DNA from: Candidatus Sedimenticola sp. (ex Thyasira tokunagai)
GTDB lineage: Bacteria > Pseudomonadota > Gammaproteobacteria > Chromatiales > Chromatiaceae
Length of the DNA stretch: 64,000 nt
Assembly: GCA_037318855.1 (NCBI GenBank)
Contig: CP134874.1
Span: 3,782,598 to 3,846,597, forward strand
Direction of reading: 5' to 3'
The notes beneath the pieces are model-generated. The model saw only the letters and a program-made list of their open reading frames with translations, searched no databases and had not been told where the DNA came from. The translations under genes were made by a program, and so were the position numbers. Positions 34,351 to 42,847 of this stretch are shown here, piece by piece. Numbering within the stretch: the first letter of the stretch is position 1; each line of letters starts with the position of its first letter.

Positions 34351-34637
34351 CCAGCCTTCGCTGCCAGCCATGGAGAACGAAGTGAAGGCTGGTAAACCCT
34401 GGTAGACGTGAGGCCGCACTACTTACCCGGCGTGCCTTGCGCCAGAGGGGTAGTAAAGTAGGCATTCGAGCATGGCGTCCAGTCATTCGGGAGCTGGAAC
34501 GGAGCGGTAACGAGCTTGCGATGTTGTCGCTCCGTGCCAGTGATCGGGACGGCCAGGGCAGTAATAGGCTGTCGAAGATCGAGTGCGTTTTGGGGACTTG
34601 GATGTCCCAAAACGCATCACGAGATCAAAGACACGCT
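34351..34637 (-). repeat. Structured repeat of about 290 bp, copy 1 (possible RNA)
   Basis: On the minus strand this segment aligns with 61026-61317 on the plus strand, by eye about three-quarters identical. It opens with a hairpin at 34585-34615 whose loop ATCCAA and inner stem GGGAC/GTCCC are conserved, while the outer stem reads GCGTTTT/AAAACGC here and GCAAAA/TTTTGC in the other copy. Further conserved blocks are AACATCGCAAGCTCGTTACC, GACTGGACGCC and CTCCATGGCTGGCAGCG. Its first bases overlap the nptA stop codon. Confidence 0.65.
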
Positions 34638-36442
34638 TGGAACTCTTCCTCGATCTTACCCAGTTCAGCATCACTCAGGGCGATATCCCTTTCGGCCTCA
34701 GACAGCTCAAGGGCACGGGCGGCATAAAGGATCTCAGCCATATCGATGAGATTCTTCGATATATCGTAGGCGTATGCACTGTCGTTCATCATTGAGGTCG
34801 CCATCTCCTCTGAAATCAGCGCCTCACGGATCAGATGGTCCAGCGACCCATTAGCCACCACGTCGACCTCCTCGATCTCAGCCTTGAGGCTGTCCAGGTC
34901 GAGAATAGTGATGTTTTCAGGATCTTCAGACTGCTGTCGCAGTTCACCCAGCTCCCGCAGGATAGTGCCAAGGTGCAGCCGGAGCTTGTTGTACTCCGCG
35001 CGGATGTGGGGGTTATCGGAGTTCAGGTAGAGCTCAAGATTCTTGCGAAGGTTCTGTACATCCTTCAACGCCTCAACGATGTGGCGACTGGCAAGACGCA
35101 GGTTGTAAAGATCGTCAGCATAATCCGCCGTGATGTGGGTCTGCGCCTGAGAGATGAAACTTGCGATTGAACCGTAGAGCACTTTGACGTTTCTCTTGTA
35201 GACATCATCGATGTCGATCGGAATCACCTTCTTTGTTTCACTGACCACCTTCTCCAGATCACGATCGGAGAAGATCTCATGGCGGTGCAGGCTGACGCCG
35301 TGGGCGATGATCTCCAGGGCGTTGTCATAGAGGTGCAGGGTCTCTTTGCGCACCGACTCCATCACCGTATCCGGAAACTCCATGGTGGCGTCAGAGAGAT
35401 ACTTTGGCCCCACTTTCGAGACCTCCTCGTCGCGCATGCTGCCCTCCAGAAACGTGACCAGTCTGCCGATCATCGGTGACATCACCAGCACGCCGGCGAT
35501 ATTAAACAGGGTATGGAACACTGCCAGCTTCATGGTGTAGTCAGTCGCACCGATACCCACTGCGGCGCTGATGCTCTCCACGCCCCACAGGAACTGGTCG
35601 ATGAAGAGGATGGCGATGACGCCGGTGGTAACGTTGAAGATCAGATGGGCGCCCGCCAGGCGCTTGCCCTCGACGTTGGAGCTGAGAGCACCGAGAATGG
35701 CGGTGATACAGGTACCCACATTAGCACCGATCGCCAGCGCCAGACCGTTTTCATAGGTGATCTGCCCGGCAGCCAGAGCGGTCAGGATCAACACCAGGGT
35801 GGCATGGCTCGACTGCATCACCACGGTGGCGAAGATGCCGATACCGGCGAACAGAAACAGCCCCGCATAACCCTCTACCGCGAACTGAGTCAGGTCGATG
35901 GTGGATTTGAATGCCTCAAACCCCTCCTTCATGTGGTGGATGCCCATGAACAGGAAGCCCAGACCGGCAAGGATGTAACCGATGCCTTTGAGGGACTTGG
36001 ATTTCTGGAACACCATGATGATGCCGAATACCAGCATCGGCATGGCGTAGGCGGAGATCTTCACCTTCAGACCGAGACCGGCAATCAGCCAGGCGCCGGT
36101 GGTGGTGCCGATGTTGGCGCCGAAGATAATGCCGATACCGGCGGCCAGGGAGAGCATGCCGGCGCTGAGGAAGGAGATGGTGATCACCGAGACCAGCGAG
36201 CTGGACTGCATCAGCGTGGTGCTGGCGATGCCGAAGGTGAGACTCTTCCAATAGCGGTCGGTACTCTTGCGCAGGATGGTTTCCAGGGTGCCGCCGGTGA
36301 AAGCCTTAAAGCCCTCTTCCAGGGAAAGCATGCCGAACAGGAAGATGGCGACGCCCGCTGCGATCTCCTTGAAGTCCGGACTAATCCAGAAGCCGTAAGC
36401 GAGCACCGCCAGGATGGATGGTAGTAAAGTTTTTCTTAACAT
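34625..36442 (-). CDS. Na/Pi cotransporter family protein with PhoU-like domain
   Basis: This 605-residue inner-membrane protein probably moves phosphate with sodium. The N-terminal half carries two inverted NptA repeats, with the QSSS motif twice: LMQSSSLVSVITISFLSAGM and VVMQSSHATLVLILTALAAG, plus GANIGTTTGAWLIAG and GANVGTCITAILGAL. From about residue 370 a cytoplasmic helical PhoU-like domain follows (ETLHLYDNALEIIAHGVSLH). Length and layout match the family. The last codons (CGTGTCTTTGA) already fall in the structured repeat at 34351-34637, so the C-terminus may have been changed by its arrival. A small membrane protein lies 79 bases upstream. Confidence 0.88.
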   Translation of the reverse strand: MLRKTLLPSILAVLAYGFWISPDFKEIAAGVAIFLFGMLSLEEGFKAFTGGTLETILRKSTDRYWKSLTFGIASTTLMQSSSLVSVITISFLSAGMLSLAAGIGIIFGANIGTTTGAWLIAGLGLKVKISAYAMPMLVFGIIMVFQKSKSLKGIGYILAGLGFLFMGIHHMKEGFEAFKSTIDLTQFAVEGYAGLFLFAGIGIFATVVMQSSHATLVLILTALAAGQITYENGLALAIGANVGTCITAILGALSSNVEGKRLAGAHLIFNVTTGVIAILFIDQFLWGVESISAAVGIGATDYTMKLAVFHTLFNIAGVLVMSPMIGRLVTFLEGSMRDEEVSKVGPKYLSDATMEFPDTVMESVRKETLHLYDNALEIIAHGVSLHRHEIFSDRDLEKVVSETKKVIPIDIDDVYKRNVKVLYGSIASFISQAQTHITADYADDLYNLRLASRHIVEALKDVQNLRKNLELYLNSDNPHIRAEYNKLRLHLGTILRELGELRQQSEDPENITILDLDSLKAEIEEVDVVANGSLDHLIREALISEEMATSMMNDSAYAYDISKNLIDMAEILYAARALELSEAERDIALSDAELGKIEEEFQACL

Positions 36443-36458
36443 GATTGCTGCACCTCGT

Positions 36459-36500
36459 TGAGGTCGTTAATGGATGAATTTGAGGTTGTTAATGGATGAA
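36459..36500. repeat. Tandem 20-bp repeat in the nptA leader
   Basis: TGAGGTCGTTAATGGATGAA (36459-36478) is repeated with one change at 36481-36500. It lies just upstream of the Na/Pi transporter start. Confidence 0.7.
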
Positions 36501-36521
36501 ATCGATTAATGATGGGATGTC

Positions 36522-36842
36522 CTAGGACTCCAACGCCCGGGCCTTTTTATCCACCGGCGCCTTTTTATCCACCGGCGCTTTGGATTTCCTCCGTAGCGCT
36601 TTCACCATCTGATAGAGAAAAGGGCCGAGCAGTGCTGTCAGGAAAAGGAGGCTGACGTAGAGGATCCCGGTGATGCCCAGTAACTCGTGGCTGACCACGA
36701 TCAGATACAGAAAGGCAATTGTCATCGCTACCCGTATAAAGTCACCGATAATGCCATGCGTATTCTTGTCCTTCCCTCTCTTCGATTTATGATCGGTAGT
36801 GACCATACTGAAATTGCCTTGATTATCCCGTTGCCGTCTCAT
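36522..36842 (-). CDS. Small membrane protein, unknown function
   Basis: This 106-residue protein has a basic N-terminus, two membrane helices (VAMTIAFLYLIVVSHELLG and ILYVSLLFLTALLGPFLY) and a charged tail. The tail contains a six-residue tandem repeat (APVDKKAPVDKK) from an 18-bp DNA duplication (36543-36578). The ATG at 36842 has GGAG 7 bases upstream; ATG at 36806 is an alternative. It lies upstream of the Na/Pi transporter on the same strand and may be co-transcribed. I do not recognise a family. Confidence 0.65.
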   Translation of the reverse strand: MRRQRDNQGNFSMVTTDHKSKRGKDKNTHGIIGDFIRVAMTIAFLYLIVVSHELLGITGILYVSLLFLTALLGPFLYQMVKALRRKSKAPVDKKAPVDKKARALES

Positions 36843-37196
36843 ACTACTGCTCCGGTACCAAAATGGATTAGAGGTTTCATTGCTAAATATCTGTTAAAAA
36901 TCTGCTAAATATCAGCTACACACCTACAGTAAACCAAGCAGCATTCGGGCCAACACACTAACAAACATACAAAACACGTGAAATATCAATAGGATAACTA
37001 CAAGAATAGCAACCTTGGCAGCAGCTTTTGGGGGTGTAACAAAATGAAGAGCACAGATACCGGCGGCCTTTACCAAACCGGTTTTTTCTTTCTGATTCAA
37101 TGGATTGGATGTTATAACAATGCAAGGTGTAACAGATTGAAATGTTACATACCCAGCCCTACCCTTTACCCATGGGTCAGAGGCAACATGTAAGTA

Positions 37197-37237
37197 AGGG
37201 GCTGGGGCTGGGGCTGGGGCTGGGGCTGGGGCTGGGA
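37197..37237 (+). repeat. (GGGGCT)n microsatellite
   Basis: Six perfect tandem copies of GGGGCT and a degenerate seventh (GGGACT). The G-runs could form a G-quadruplex on the plus strand. Copy number is likely to vary. Confidence 0.9.
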
Positions 37238-37244
37238 CTAGAAC

Positions 37245-37454
37245 CTAGGAGCTTGTCCGGGAATAGGCACCGTAGCGAGGGAAGTTCATTTTGAGTCATT
37301 TTTTTCGGTCATTTGAGGCGAGCAGTGCTACATGGATGTAGCGTTTACGAACCCAAGGGATGGAATAGTTACTCTTATTCAACGAAAATGAGCGGAAAAA
37401 AGGGCCAAAATGGGGTTTCCGCAGTGGGTGTCCTATCCTCGGACAGGCTCCTAG
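37245..37454. repeat. CTAG-bounded inverted-repeat element, copy 2
   Basis: A 210-bp element begins CTAGGAGCTTGTCCGGGAAT and ends in a near complement ending GGCTCCTAG. It aligns with the reverse complement of 32218-32384 (GTAGCGAGGGA, TTTGAGTCA, TCATTTGAGGCGA), with an extra internal block of about 50 bp (near 37330-37380). Confidence 0.85.
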
Positions 37455-37472
37455 AAGACTGATTCCCAGGCC

Positions 37473-38882
37473 TTAATCCTGCTTTGTACGCGCCAGTCGC
37501 CGGTTGAGCGCCGGCCGGGAGATACCGAGCAGAGTTGCGGCGATTCCCTGGTTGCCGTCCGCCCGCTGCAAGGCGGCATCAATGTGTATCTGCTCTGCCT
37601 CTTTCAGTGTCGGGAAGCGCCCTTCATAATCGTTGGCTTCCACTTTTTTCGAGTCCGCGGCTTTTCCTCTGGACTGCTGCGCCTTGATGGACTTACGAAG
37701 CCCTTTTGTCGACAGTGTGCGGCCGGACTTATGGCGTGCCGCAGCGTCGAAGATCAAGGCGCGGAGTTCACGAACATTGCCCGGAAAATGGTAGTTCTCC
37801 AACAGCGTGAACAGTTCTGGTGGCGGTTTCAGCAGGTTCTTCTGCATAGAGTGGGCCGCCTCTTCAAGAAAGTGGCTAACCAGCACCGGAATATCTTCCA
37901 GCCGCTGACGAAGTGGTGGAACCTCAACCTGATGTACGGACAACCTGAAATAGAGGTCCGACCGGAACACCCCTGTTTCCATCTGGGTATTCAGGTCGTG
38001 GTTGGTGGCACAGAGAACCCGTGCATCACTCTTCTTCGCCATGTCTGACCCCAGAGGATAGTACTGTTTCTCCTGCAGCAGCCGCAGAAGCTTGACCTGG
38101 GAAGCCGGCTTCAGATCACCCATCTCATCCAGGAACAGAGTGCCCCCCGCAGCTTGCGCCACCATCCCTTCCCGTGTTCTCTCCGCACCGGAAAATGCCC
38201 CTTTCCGATGTCCGAACAGGGTGTCTGAGAAGAGGGCGTCATCCAGCCCCGCCACATTCACCGTAACGAAAGCGCCGGAGCGGCCGCTCAACTTGTGTAT
38301 CGCCTCTGCCAGTAGCTCTTTTCCCACCCCGGTTTCACCAGTGATCAGCACCGGCTCTCCAGTGCCCGCTATCGCTTCCATGTACTGAAACAGGGAGCGC
38401 ATCTTTCGGCTTATGGTGATGATCGAGGTAAAGACTTCGCTATGTTCCAACTGACCGGAGATCAGATAGTGTTTGAGCGCCCCCACCTGGCGGCGTAGAG
38501 AACGGAGTTCCAGCGCCCGTTTGACGCTGGAGACAAACCGGCTCTCCTCCACCGGTTTCACCAGATAATCGAAGGCACCCTCCTTCATGCAGGAGACCGC
38601 GGTCTCCACCTCCAGGGTCGCTGTCATCACGATCACCGGCAGATCGGGGTGCTCACGGATAATCTCCGGCAGCAACTGGGTCCCGGAGATATAGGGCATG
38701 AACAGGTCCAGGACCACCACCGCCGCCTCCTGACCAGCCAGAAACGGTATCAGTTCGCGGCTGTCCTCAATGGTCTGCACATTCTCTATCCCTGCACTGC
38801 CGAGGATCATCCGGGAGCTGAGGAGCACGGTGGATTCATCATCCACCAGCACCACCGGAAGCTGCGATATATTCTGCTTCAT
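37473..38882 (-). CDS. Sigma-54-dependent response regulator (NtrC family)
   Basis: This 469-residue activator has a receiver domain (residues 8-125; phospho-acceptor Asp in VVVLDLFMPYISG), an AAA+ domain (about 150-380; Walker A GETGVGKELLAEAIHK, sigma-54 contact loop GAFSGA, Walker B GTLFLDEMGDL, and the R-finger region), and a C-terminal Fis-type helix-turn-helix (GNQGIAATLLGISRPALNRR). The contact loop has Ser where GAFTGA has Thr. It lies 10 bases after the sensor kinase gene, same strand. Its targets are unknown; the nearest co-directional genes upstream encode SHP and DHC cytochromes. Confidence 0.92.
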   Translation of the reverse strand: MKQNISQLPVVLVDDESTVLLSSRMILGSAGIENVQTIEDSRELIPFLAGQEAAVVVLDLFMPYISGTQLLPEIIREHPDLPVIVMTATLEVETAVSCMKEGAFDYLVKPVEESRFVSSVKRALELRSLRRQVGALKHYLISGQLEHSEVFTSIITISRKMRSLFQYMEAIAGTGEPVLITGETGVGKELLAEAIHKLSGRSGAFVTVNVAGLDDALFSDTLFGHRKGAFSGAERTREGMVAQAAGGTLFLDEMGDLKPASQVKLLRLLQEKQYYPLGSDMAKKSDARVLCATNHDLNTQMETGVFRSDLYFRLSVHQVEVPPLRQRLEDIPVLVSHFLEEAAHSMQKNLLKPPPELFTLLENYHFPGNVRELRALIFDAAARHKSGRTLSTKGLRKSIKAQQSRGKAADSKKVEANDYEGRFPTLKEAEQIHIDAALQRADGNQGIAATLLGISRPALNRRLARTKQD

Positions 38883-38892
38883 ATGCGATGCC

Positions 38893-41436
38893 TTACGCCG
38901 ACCCGTACGCCGGGATCCTGATGGTTACCGTGGTGCCTGCGTTCCGCTCAGACTGAAACACCATGCTCCCCCTGTGCCGCTCTATGATGGAACGGGAGAT
39001 GGAAAGGCCGAGGCCGGTGCCTCCTGTATCCGTCTTGGTTGTGAAAAAGGGTTCGCTCAAGCGGCCCATGTCTCTCTCCGCAATGCCACAACCCTCGTCC
39101 CTGATCGTTATTTCCAACATCTCCTCCTCCGCCTTGAATCTCGCGTCGATGAATACCCCGCTGTCACGCGACTGCAGGGATTGGAGCGCATTCAGTAGGG
39201 TATTAATGAACACCTGCTCCAACTGCTGGGAGTTACCCCTAGCATGAGGCAGATCATCGGGAGCATTCAGCGTACACACATCGGTATATTTCTGGATCTG
39301 ATTGTGCAGGATCATCAGGGTTGACTCCAATACCTGCTGAATATCCACATCCTCCATCATGCCACCGGCATCCTGCCTCGCCATATGCTTCAGATTCTCG
39401 ACAATACGCCGTATCCGCTCGGAATTACGGGTGATTTCCGAGAGCAGCCGGGGGAAGTCATCCCGGGCCTGGGAATAGGCCAGTCCGCCGAGGGAGAAAT
39501 CGCCGTTCTCCTCGAAGTATTCCGACAAAATCGGCGCGGCGTCCTTCCAGGCGCGGGAGACCAGCGAGGAGTTGAACTGAATGGCGTTGTTGGGATTATT
39601 GATCTCGTGGGCCACCCCGGCCGAAAGTACGCCGATGGAGGCAAGACGGGCGTTATGCTGTGCCTGAATTTCCAGGTTGCGCTTCTCGGTGACATCGGTG
39701 GCGATCACCATAGCCGCGCTTACCGGACCATCGGCGCGGATGGGAACGATACGCCCCTCCCAGAATGTACCATCGTCGGCTGAGTACTCAAACTGGCGTG
39801 TTACACCCTTGCGGCACACCCTTTTCAGTGCCCGCCGGAACCATTTGCGGAAGCCATACGGCATCAGGGCAAGAGAATTCCGCCCCACGGCCCGCTCCGC
39901 CGGCAGTTCGGGAATGGAACGGTTCATGAGCAGAACCTTGCCCTTTTTGTTCACCGTCATGATGATATCCGGCGATTGCTGGAACATATCCCGCAGCTTG
40001 GCTTCCGACTCTCTCAGCGCCTCATCCGCCAGTTTTTTCTCGGTTATATCCTCGATGAAGCCAACGATCCGGCATATCCGTCCCATTTCGTCATTGACCG
40101 GGAATCCCCGGGTTCGCACCCAGCGGGTGGTGCGATCCTTACGGTTTACCCGATGAACCGCCTCGGTCGCGACGCCGTCCTGCCGAATCTGCTCCAAGGC
40201 CTGAATCAGCCGGTCCTGATCACCCGCTGGAACGGCATCCAATATGAACAGGCCCCGGGCATCCCTATGGGCAGTCAGCTCACCAAAAATCCTTTTATAG
40301 GCCGGACTGAGATAGCACATCTCCTTCATATCCGCGGAGATAGCCCAAAATACCTCATCGACTGTTTCGGTCATCTGCCGGAACAGCTCCTCGCGCTCCA
40401 CCAGCTTCTGCTGTATCGCCATGCGTTCCCGTTCATTCTCCTTAATATGCACGAGATAAACAGACATTAGCAGGGTAAAGAGAAGACCGGCGCCAAGCAC
40501 CATCCAGGGACCCTCCTGGAACGCCTCCGCTGAGCGGAAGAGATCGGTCTGCCCGCATACGATCATCCACTCCCGGTCAGCCACCCTGATCCGTTCCGAA
40601 ACCTTGGGTTCCACCTCCCGTCCCAACCAATCGGAGTAATTCGAACTATCCACACCACGGGGAAAGAGGCGGCTGGCATAAAAATCGAGGAAGCGCCCGT
40701 CCGAATCCGCCGACTCGTCCAGCAGCAGGATCTCCACACCGCGTGGCTCCAACAGGGAGATGGAGGTATTAACCAGGTCACTGAGCCGGAACAATCCCAC
40801 GACAATCCCGAGCAGGTGCCGCCGACGTAGTTCGGGAGTATCGACCTTCACTCCTCGCCGGTACACAGGCATCCCCGCCATAAACCCGTACCCGGTATTT
40901 TCCCCCTCAACGGCATAATCTATACGCCCACTGGCCGCCAGATTCCCACTGTCCCTCGCCCGATCCAGCAGATTGATGAACATGGAATCGGCACCCCAAC
41001 GGAATCCAGAGGAATCAGTGTCCCGCTGTGCCTGCAACACCTGGAGCCAAGGACCGTCAGACGATCCGCCCCCCCCCTGTCCCAGAACATCGGCCCGTGG
41101 CACCCACATCAGGGTCTGAATCCCTTGATGTCGTTCCAATAGAGAGTCAGCGAACAGCCTGAACTCCTGCGGTCCTATCTCATCGGATGCCTTATAAAAA
41201 TCACGGATGGTGGTTACCGCCAACAGACCGTTGTCTATGCCGTGATTTATGGCACGGATCCGGTTATGAGCCACCCACTCGAAATCGAGCAGCTTGTGGG
41301 CATCAAGCTGCTGCCGGATGAGCCAAAGGGCGGCGAGAGAGAGACTGAGCCCGATAATGACCACAAGCCAGATGGCGTTGTATTCGGCTGTGAACACAAG
41401 ACGGTCGGTATTCGGTTCTCGGCTTTCGGTAGGCAT
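38893..41436 (-). CDS. CHASE-PAS-PAS sensor histidine kinase
   Basis: This 847-residue membrane kinase should phosphorylate the adjacent regulator. It has TM1 (AIWLVVIIGLSLSLAALWLI), a periplasmic CHASE-type sensor (about residues 75-280; QTLMWVPRADVLG), TM2 (WMVLGAGLLFTLLMSVYLV), two PAS domains (about 365-480, ending IVGFIEDITEKK; and about 500-620, ending VIATDVTEKR), and a kinase core with phospho-acceptor GVAHEINNPNNAIQF, the N-box QVFINTLLNALQSL, and G-boxes DEGCGIAERD and TGGTGLGLS. CHASE domains sense small extracellular molecules; the ligand is unknown. Confidence 0.92.
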   Translation of the reverse strand: MPTESREPNTDRLVFTAEYNAIWLVVIIGLSLSLAALWLIRQQLDAHKLLDFEWVAHNRIRAINHGIDNGLLAVTTIRDFYKASDEIGPQEFRLFADSLLERHQGIQTLMWVPRADVLGQGGGGSSDGPWLQVLQAQRDTDSSGFRWGADSMFINLLDRARDSGNLAASGRIDYAVEGENTGYGFMAGMPVYRRGVKVDTPELRRRHLLGIVVGLFRLSDLVNTSISLLEPRGVEILLLDESADSDGRFLDFYASRLFPRGVDSSNYSDWLGREVEPKVSERIRVADREWMIVCGQTDLFRSAEAFQEGPWMVLGAGLLFTLLMSVYLVHIKENERERMAIQQKLVEREELFRQMTETVDEVFWAISADMKEMCYLSPAYKRIFGELTAHRDARGLFILDAVPAGDQDRLIQALEQIRQDGVATEAVHRVNRKDRTTRWVRTRGFPVNDEMGRICRIVGFIEDITEKKLADEALRESEAKLRDMFQQSPDIIMTVNKKGKVLLMNRSIPELPAERAVGRNSLALMPYGFRKWFRRALKRVCRKGVTRQFEYSADDGTFWEGRIVPIRADGPVSAAMVIATDVTEKRNLEIQAQHNARLASIGVLSAGVAHEINNPNNAIQFNSSLVSRAWKDAAPILSEYFEENGDFSLGGLAYSQARDDFPRLLSEITRNSERIRRIVENLKHMARQDAGGMMEDVDIQQVLESTLMILHNQIQKYTDVCTLNAPDDLPHARGNSQQLEQVFINTLLNALQSLQSRDSGVFIDARFKAEEEMLEITIRDEGCGIAERDMGRLSEPFFTTKTDTGGTGLGLSISRSIIERHRGSMVFQSERNAGTTVTIRIPAYGSA

Positions 41437-41827
41437 CTTAGCCCCATAGTCGCATAAATGTAGGTTGGGCTGACGCCTGAATGGCGGGGTTGCTTATACG
41501 AGGATAGGAATTTCAACCCATAAAATCAACCTATTTCACCGCACCCTGCACGCTTTCTCCGGCGACCGGGCCCTGCCCTTGCTTTCACCTATTCCTGCAG
41601 TGGCTCATTCGGTGCCGAAACCCCATGGTAGCGATGGCGATGCCACCGGGCATACTGACTGCTTAACATTATCCTAGAACCCTCAGTTGGACGAAGTGGA
41701 TAGTGCACTTATTCACTCTGGAAGTGAAAGATACAGTCGTAGTCAATGTAATTAAAACCAGTGCCTTGGCCGTAGAGTGGAGCGACTAATCGAGGACTAT
41801 AGAGTTAACCCGGATGTTTTACCCGGG
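41437..41827. other. Intergenic region between the kinase and DHC genes
   Basis: It contains the kinase leader (41440-41520), unremarkable sequence, and a truncated palindromic repeat (41673-41815). Confidence 0.5.
41673..41815. repeat. Truncated relative of the CCTAGAATCCTCAGTTGG element
   Basis: It begins CCTAGAACCCTCAGTTGG and continues with blocks that match 33862-34102 (GAGTGAAA, CAGTCGTAGTCAATG, AATTAAAA, GTAGAGTGGAGCG), but the nested hairpin found in that copy is absent. The join falls at GTGCACTT, which marks where the hairpin unit sits in the longer copy. Confidence 0.7.
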
Positions 41828-42415
41828 TTAATCGTCTTCCCAGCGACCAAACCCGGGGATATCGATGCCTCTCTCGCTAAACGAGCCCCTCACCGCCTGA
41901 GTATGGCAGGCGTCACAGTTGCTTATTGAGACGACTTCGGGATTATCGACCACCTGCCGAGGAGACAACCCTCGATGCTTCCTAGTGATATAGGGCGTAT
42001 CGGTGGTACGGAGCGGTGCGTCATTGGAGGAGAGCGTACGCATAATCTTAACCGACCGTTTGTAATTAGAGTGTTCGGCCGCATTTTTGACCAAATAATC
42101 TTTAAGCACCCTAGCATCCTCCTTCGGTAGCTCTGCGTTCTCACCGAAGTGTTCCTCCAGGCCGGCCATCACCCGTCGCCAGGAACGGGCCGGAAGAAGA
42201 CCCGGCTGATAAGCAAAGTGGCAGGCGCCACACTCTTCTCGATACTGAGGATTATTAACTGGCGCCACCCCTCGTTTGATACTCTTAGAACCGATAAATT
42301 TACTGAAAAAACCACCTCTGTGGTCATCGTCGTCGGCAACCGCCACTCCACCTACGCCCAGTACGAGCATAGATGAGAACAGCAAAACACTCTTTGTAAA
42401 CTTGCGTCTCATCAT
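41828..42415 (-). CDS. Diheme cytochrome c (DHC-like)
   Basis: This 195-residue periplasmic electron carrier has a signal peptide (KSVLLFSSMLVLGVGGVAVA) and two c-type heme motifs, CGACH and CDACH. The spacing, and the segment RSWRRVMAGLEEHFGENAEL after the first heme, match the DHC family that transfers electrons to the oxygen-binding cytochrome SHP. The ATG at 42415 is chosen because GAGG lies 6 bases upstream. It follows the SHP-like gene by 27 bases on the same strand. The cytochrome b561 usually found with this pair is missing here. Confidence 0.85.
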   Translation of the reverse strand: MMRRKFTKSVLLFSSMLVLGVGGVAVADDDDHRGGFFSKFIGSKSIKRGVAPVNNPQYREECGACHFAYQPGLLPARSWRRVMAGLEEHFGENAELPKEDARVLKDYLVKNAAEHSNYKRSVKIMRTLSSNDAPLRTTDTPYITRKHRGLSPRQVVDNPEVVSISNCDACHTQAVRGSFSERGIDIPGFGRWEDD

Positions 42416-42442
42416 CTTGTACCTCATTAATAGATTGCGCAT

Positions 42443-42847
42443 TTATTTAACCTTCAGAAACGCCAACAGATCACCCTTCTCCTGCACCGTGCACTCGCGA
42501 CCAACAGTCCACTTACAGTTACGTTTGAACCACTTCTCAACTTTTTTCACCTTGGTCAATCGCTTTGGATTTGTCGACGGCGCCATCGGCTTAATTAACT
42601 TCTTGGTACGCGCATGTTTTCCCGCTTGTGTCAGGTTATCCCCATGGCAGGTACCACAACTACGCGCCTTACCACTCTTTTTATCGGTAAATATTTTATT
42701 CCACAGCGCTTCACCCCTGGCGGCATTAAACTCTTTAGCACCTACGGCAAAGTAGTCTGACTCCAGTTGGGCCACAGCATCTGCCTGGGCGACCAATGGC
42801 CCACAAGCAATAGCTAAAACAAACACCCAGATTACACTCTTGTTCAT
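42443..42847 (-). CDS. SHP-like cytochrome c (DUF1924)
   Basis: This 134-residue periplasmic monoheme protein resembles sphaeroides heme protein, an unusual cytochrome c that binds oxygen. After a signal peptide (VFVLAIACGPLVAQADA) come GEALWNKIFTDKKSGKARSC, heme motif CGTCH, the family segment GDNLTQAGKHARTKKLIKPM, APSTNPKRLTKVKKVEKWFK and a likely C-terminal disulfide pair (RNCKWTVGREC). The ATG at 42847 has GAGGTG 5 bases upstream. It is the first gene of a pair with DHC. In other bacteria SHP and DHC form an inducible electron pathway; its substrate is not settled. Confidence 0.85.
   Translation of the reverse strand: MNKSVIWVFVLAIACGPLVAQADAVAQLESDYFAVGAKEFNAARGEALWNKIFTDKKSGKARSCGTCHGDNLTQAGKHARTKKLIKPMAPSTNPKRLTKVKKVEKWFKRNCKWTVGRECTVQEKGDLLAFLKVK

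Larger units (their letters stand above)
33787..34624. other. Gene-free stretch between the oxidase and the Na/Pi transporter
   Basis: It holds a palindromic repeat (33862-34102), a minus-strand terminator (34161-34201) and a structured repeat of about 290 bp (34351-34637). Frames that appear open here fall within the repeats. Confidence 0.6.
36843..37472. other. Intergenic region with a G-rich array and a repeat
   Basis: It contains an AT-rich leader (about 36845-37010), a hexamer array (37197-37237) and the CTAG-bounded repeat (37245-37454). No gene-like frame is seen. Confidence 0.6.

Noticed and set aside
34298..34486. Short frame beginning MTGRHARMPTLLPLWR, with a counterpart at 61178-61378
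   Set aside because: The peptides diverge after the shared start while the DNA stays alike, so nucleotide structure rather than protein explains the conservation.
35513..36424. Long plus-strand open frame opposite the Na/Pi transporter
   Set aside because: Its low-complexity Gln/Asp/Gly-rich product is a by-product of antisense reading of a membrane protein gene.
37015..37040. TGGCAGCAGCTTTTGG considered as a sigma-54 promoter
   Set aside because: The -12 GC is missing, and no co-directional gene lies downstream.
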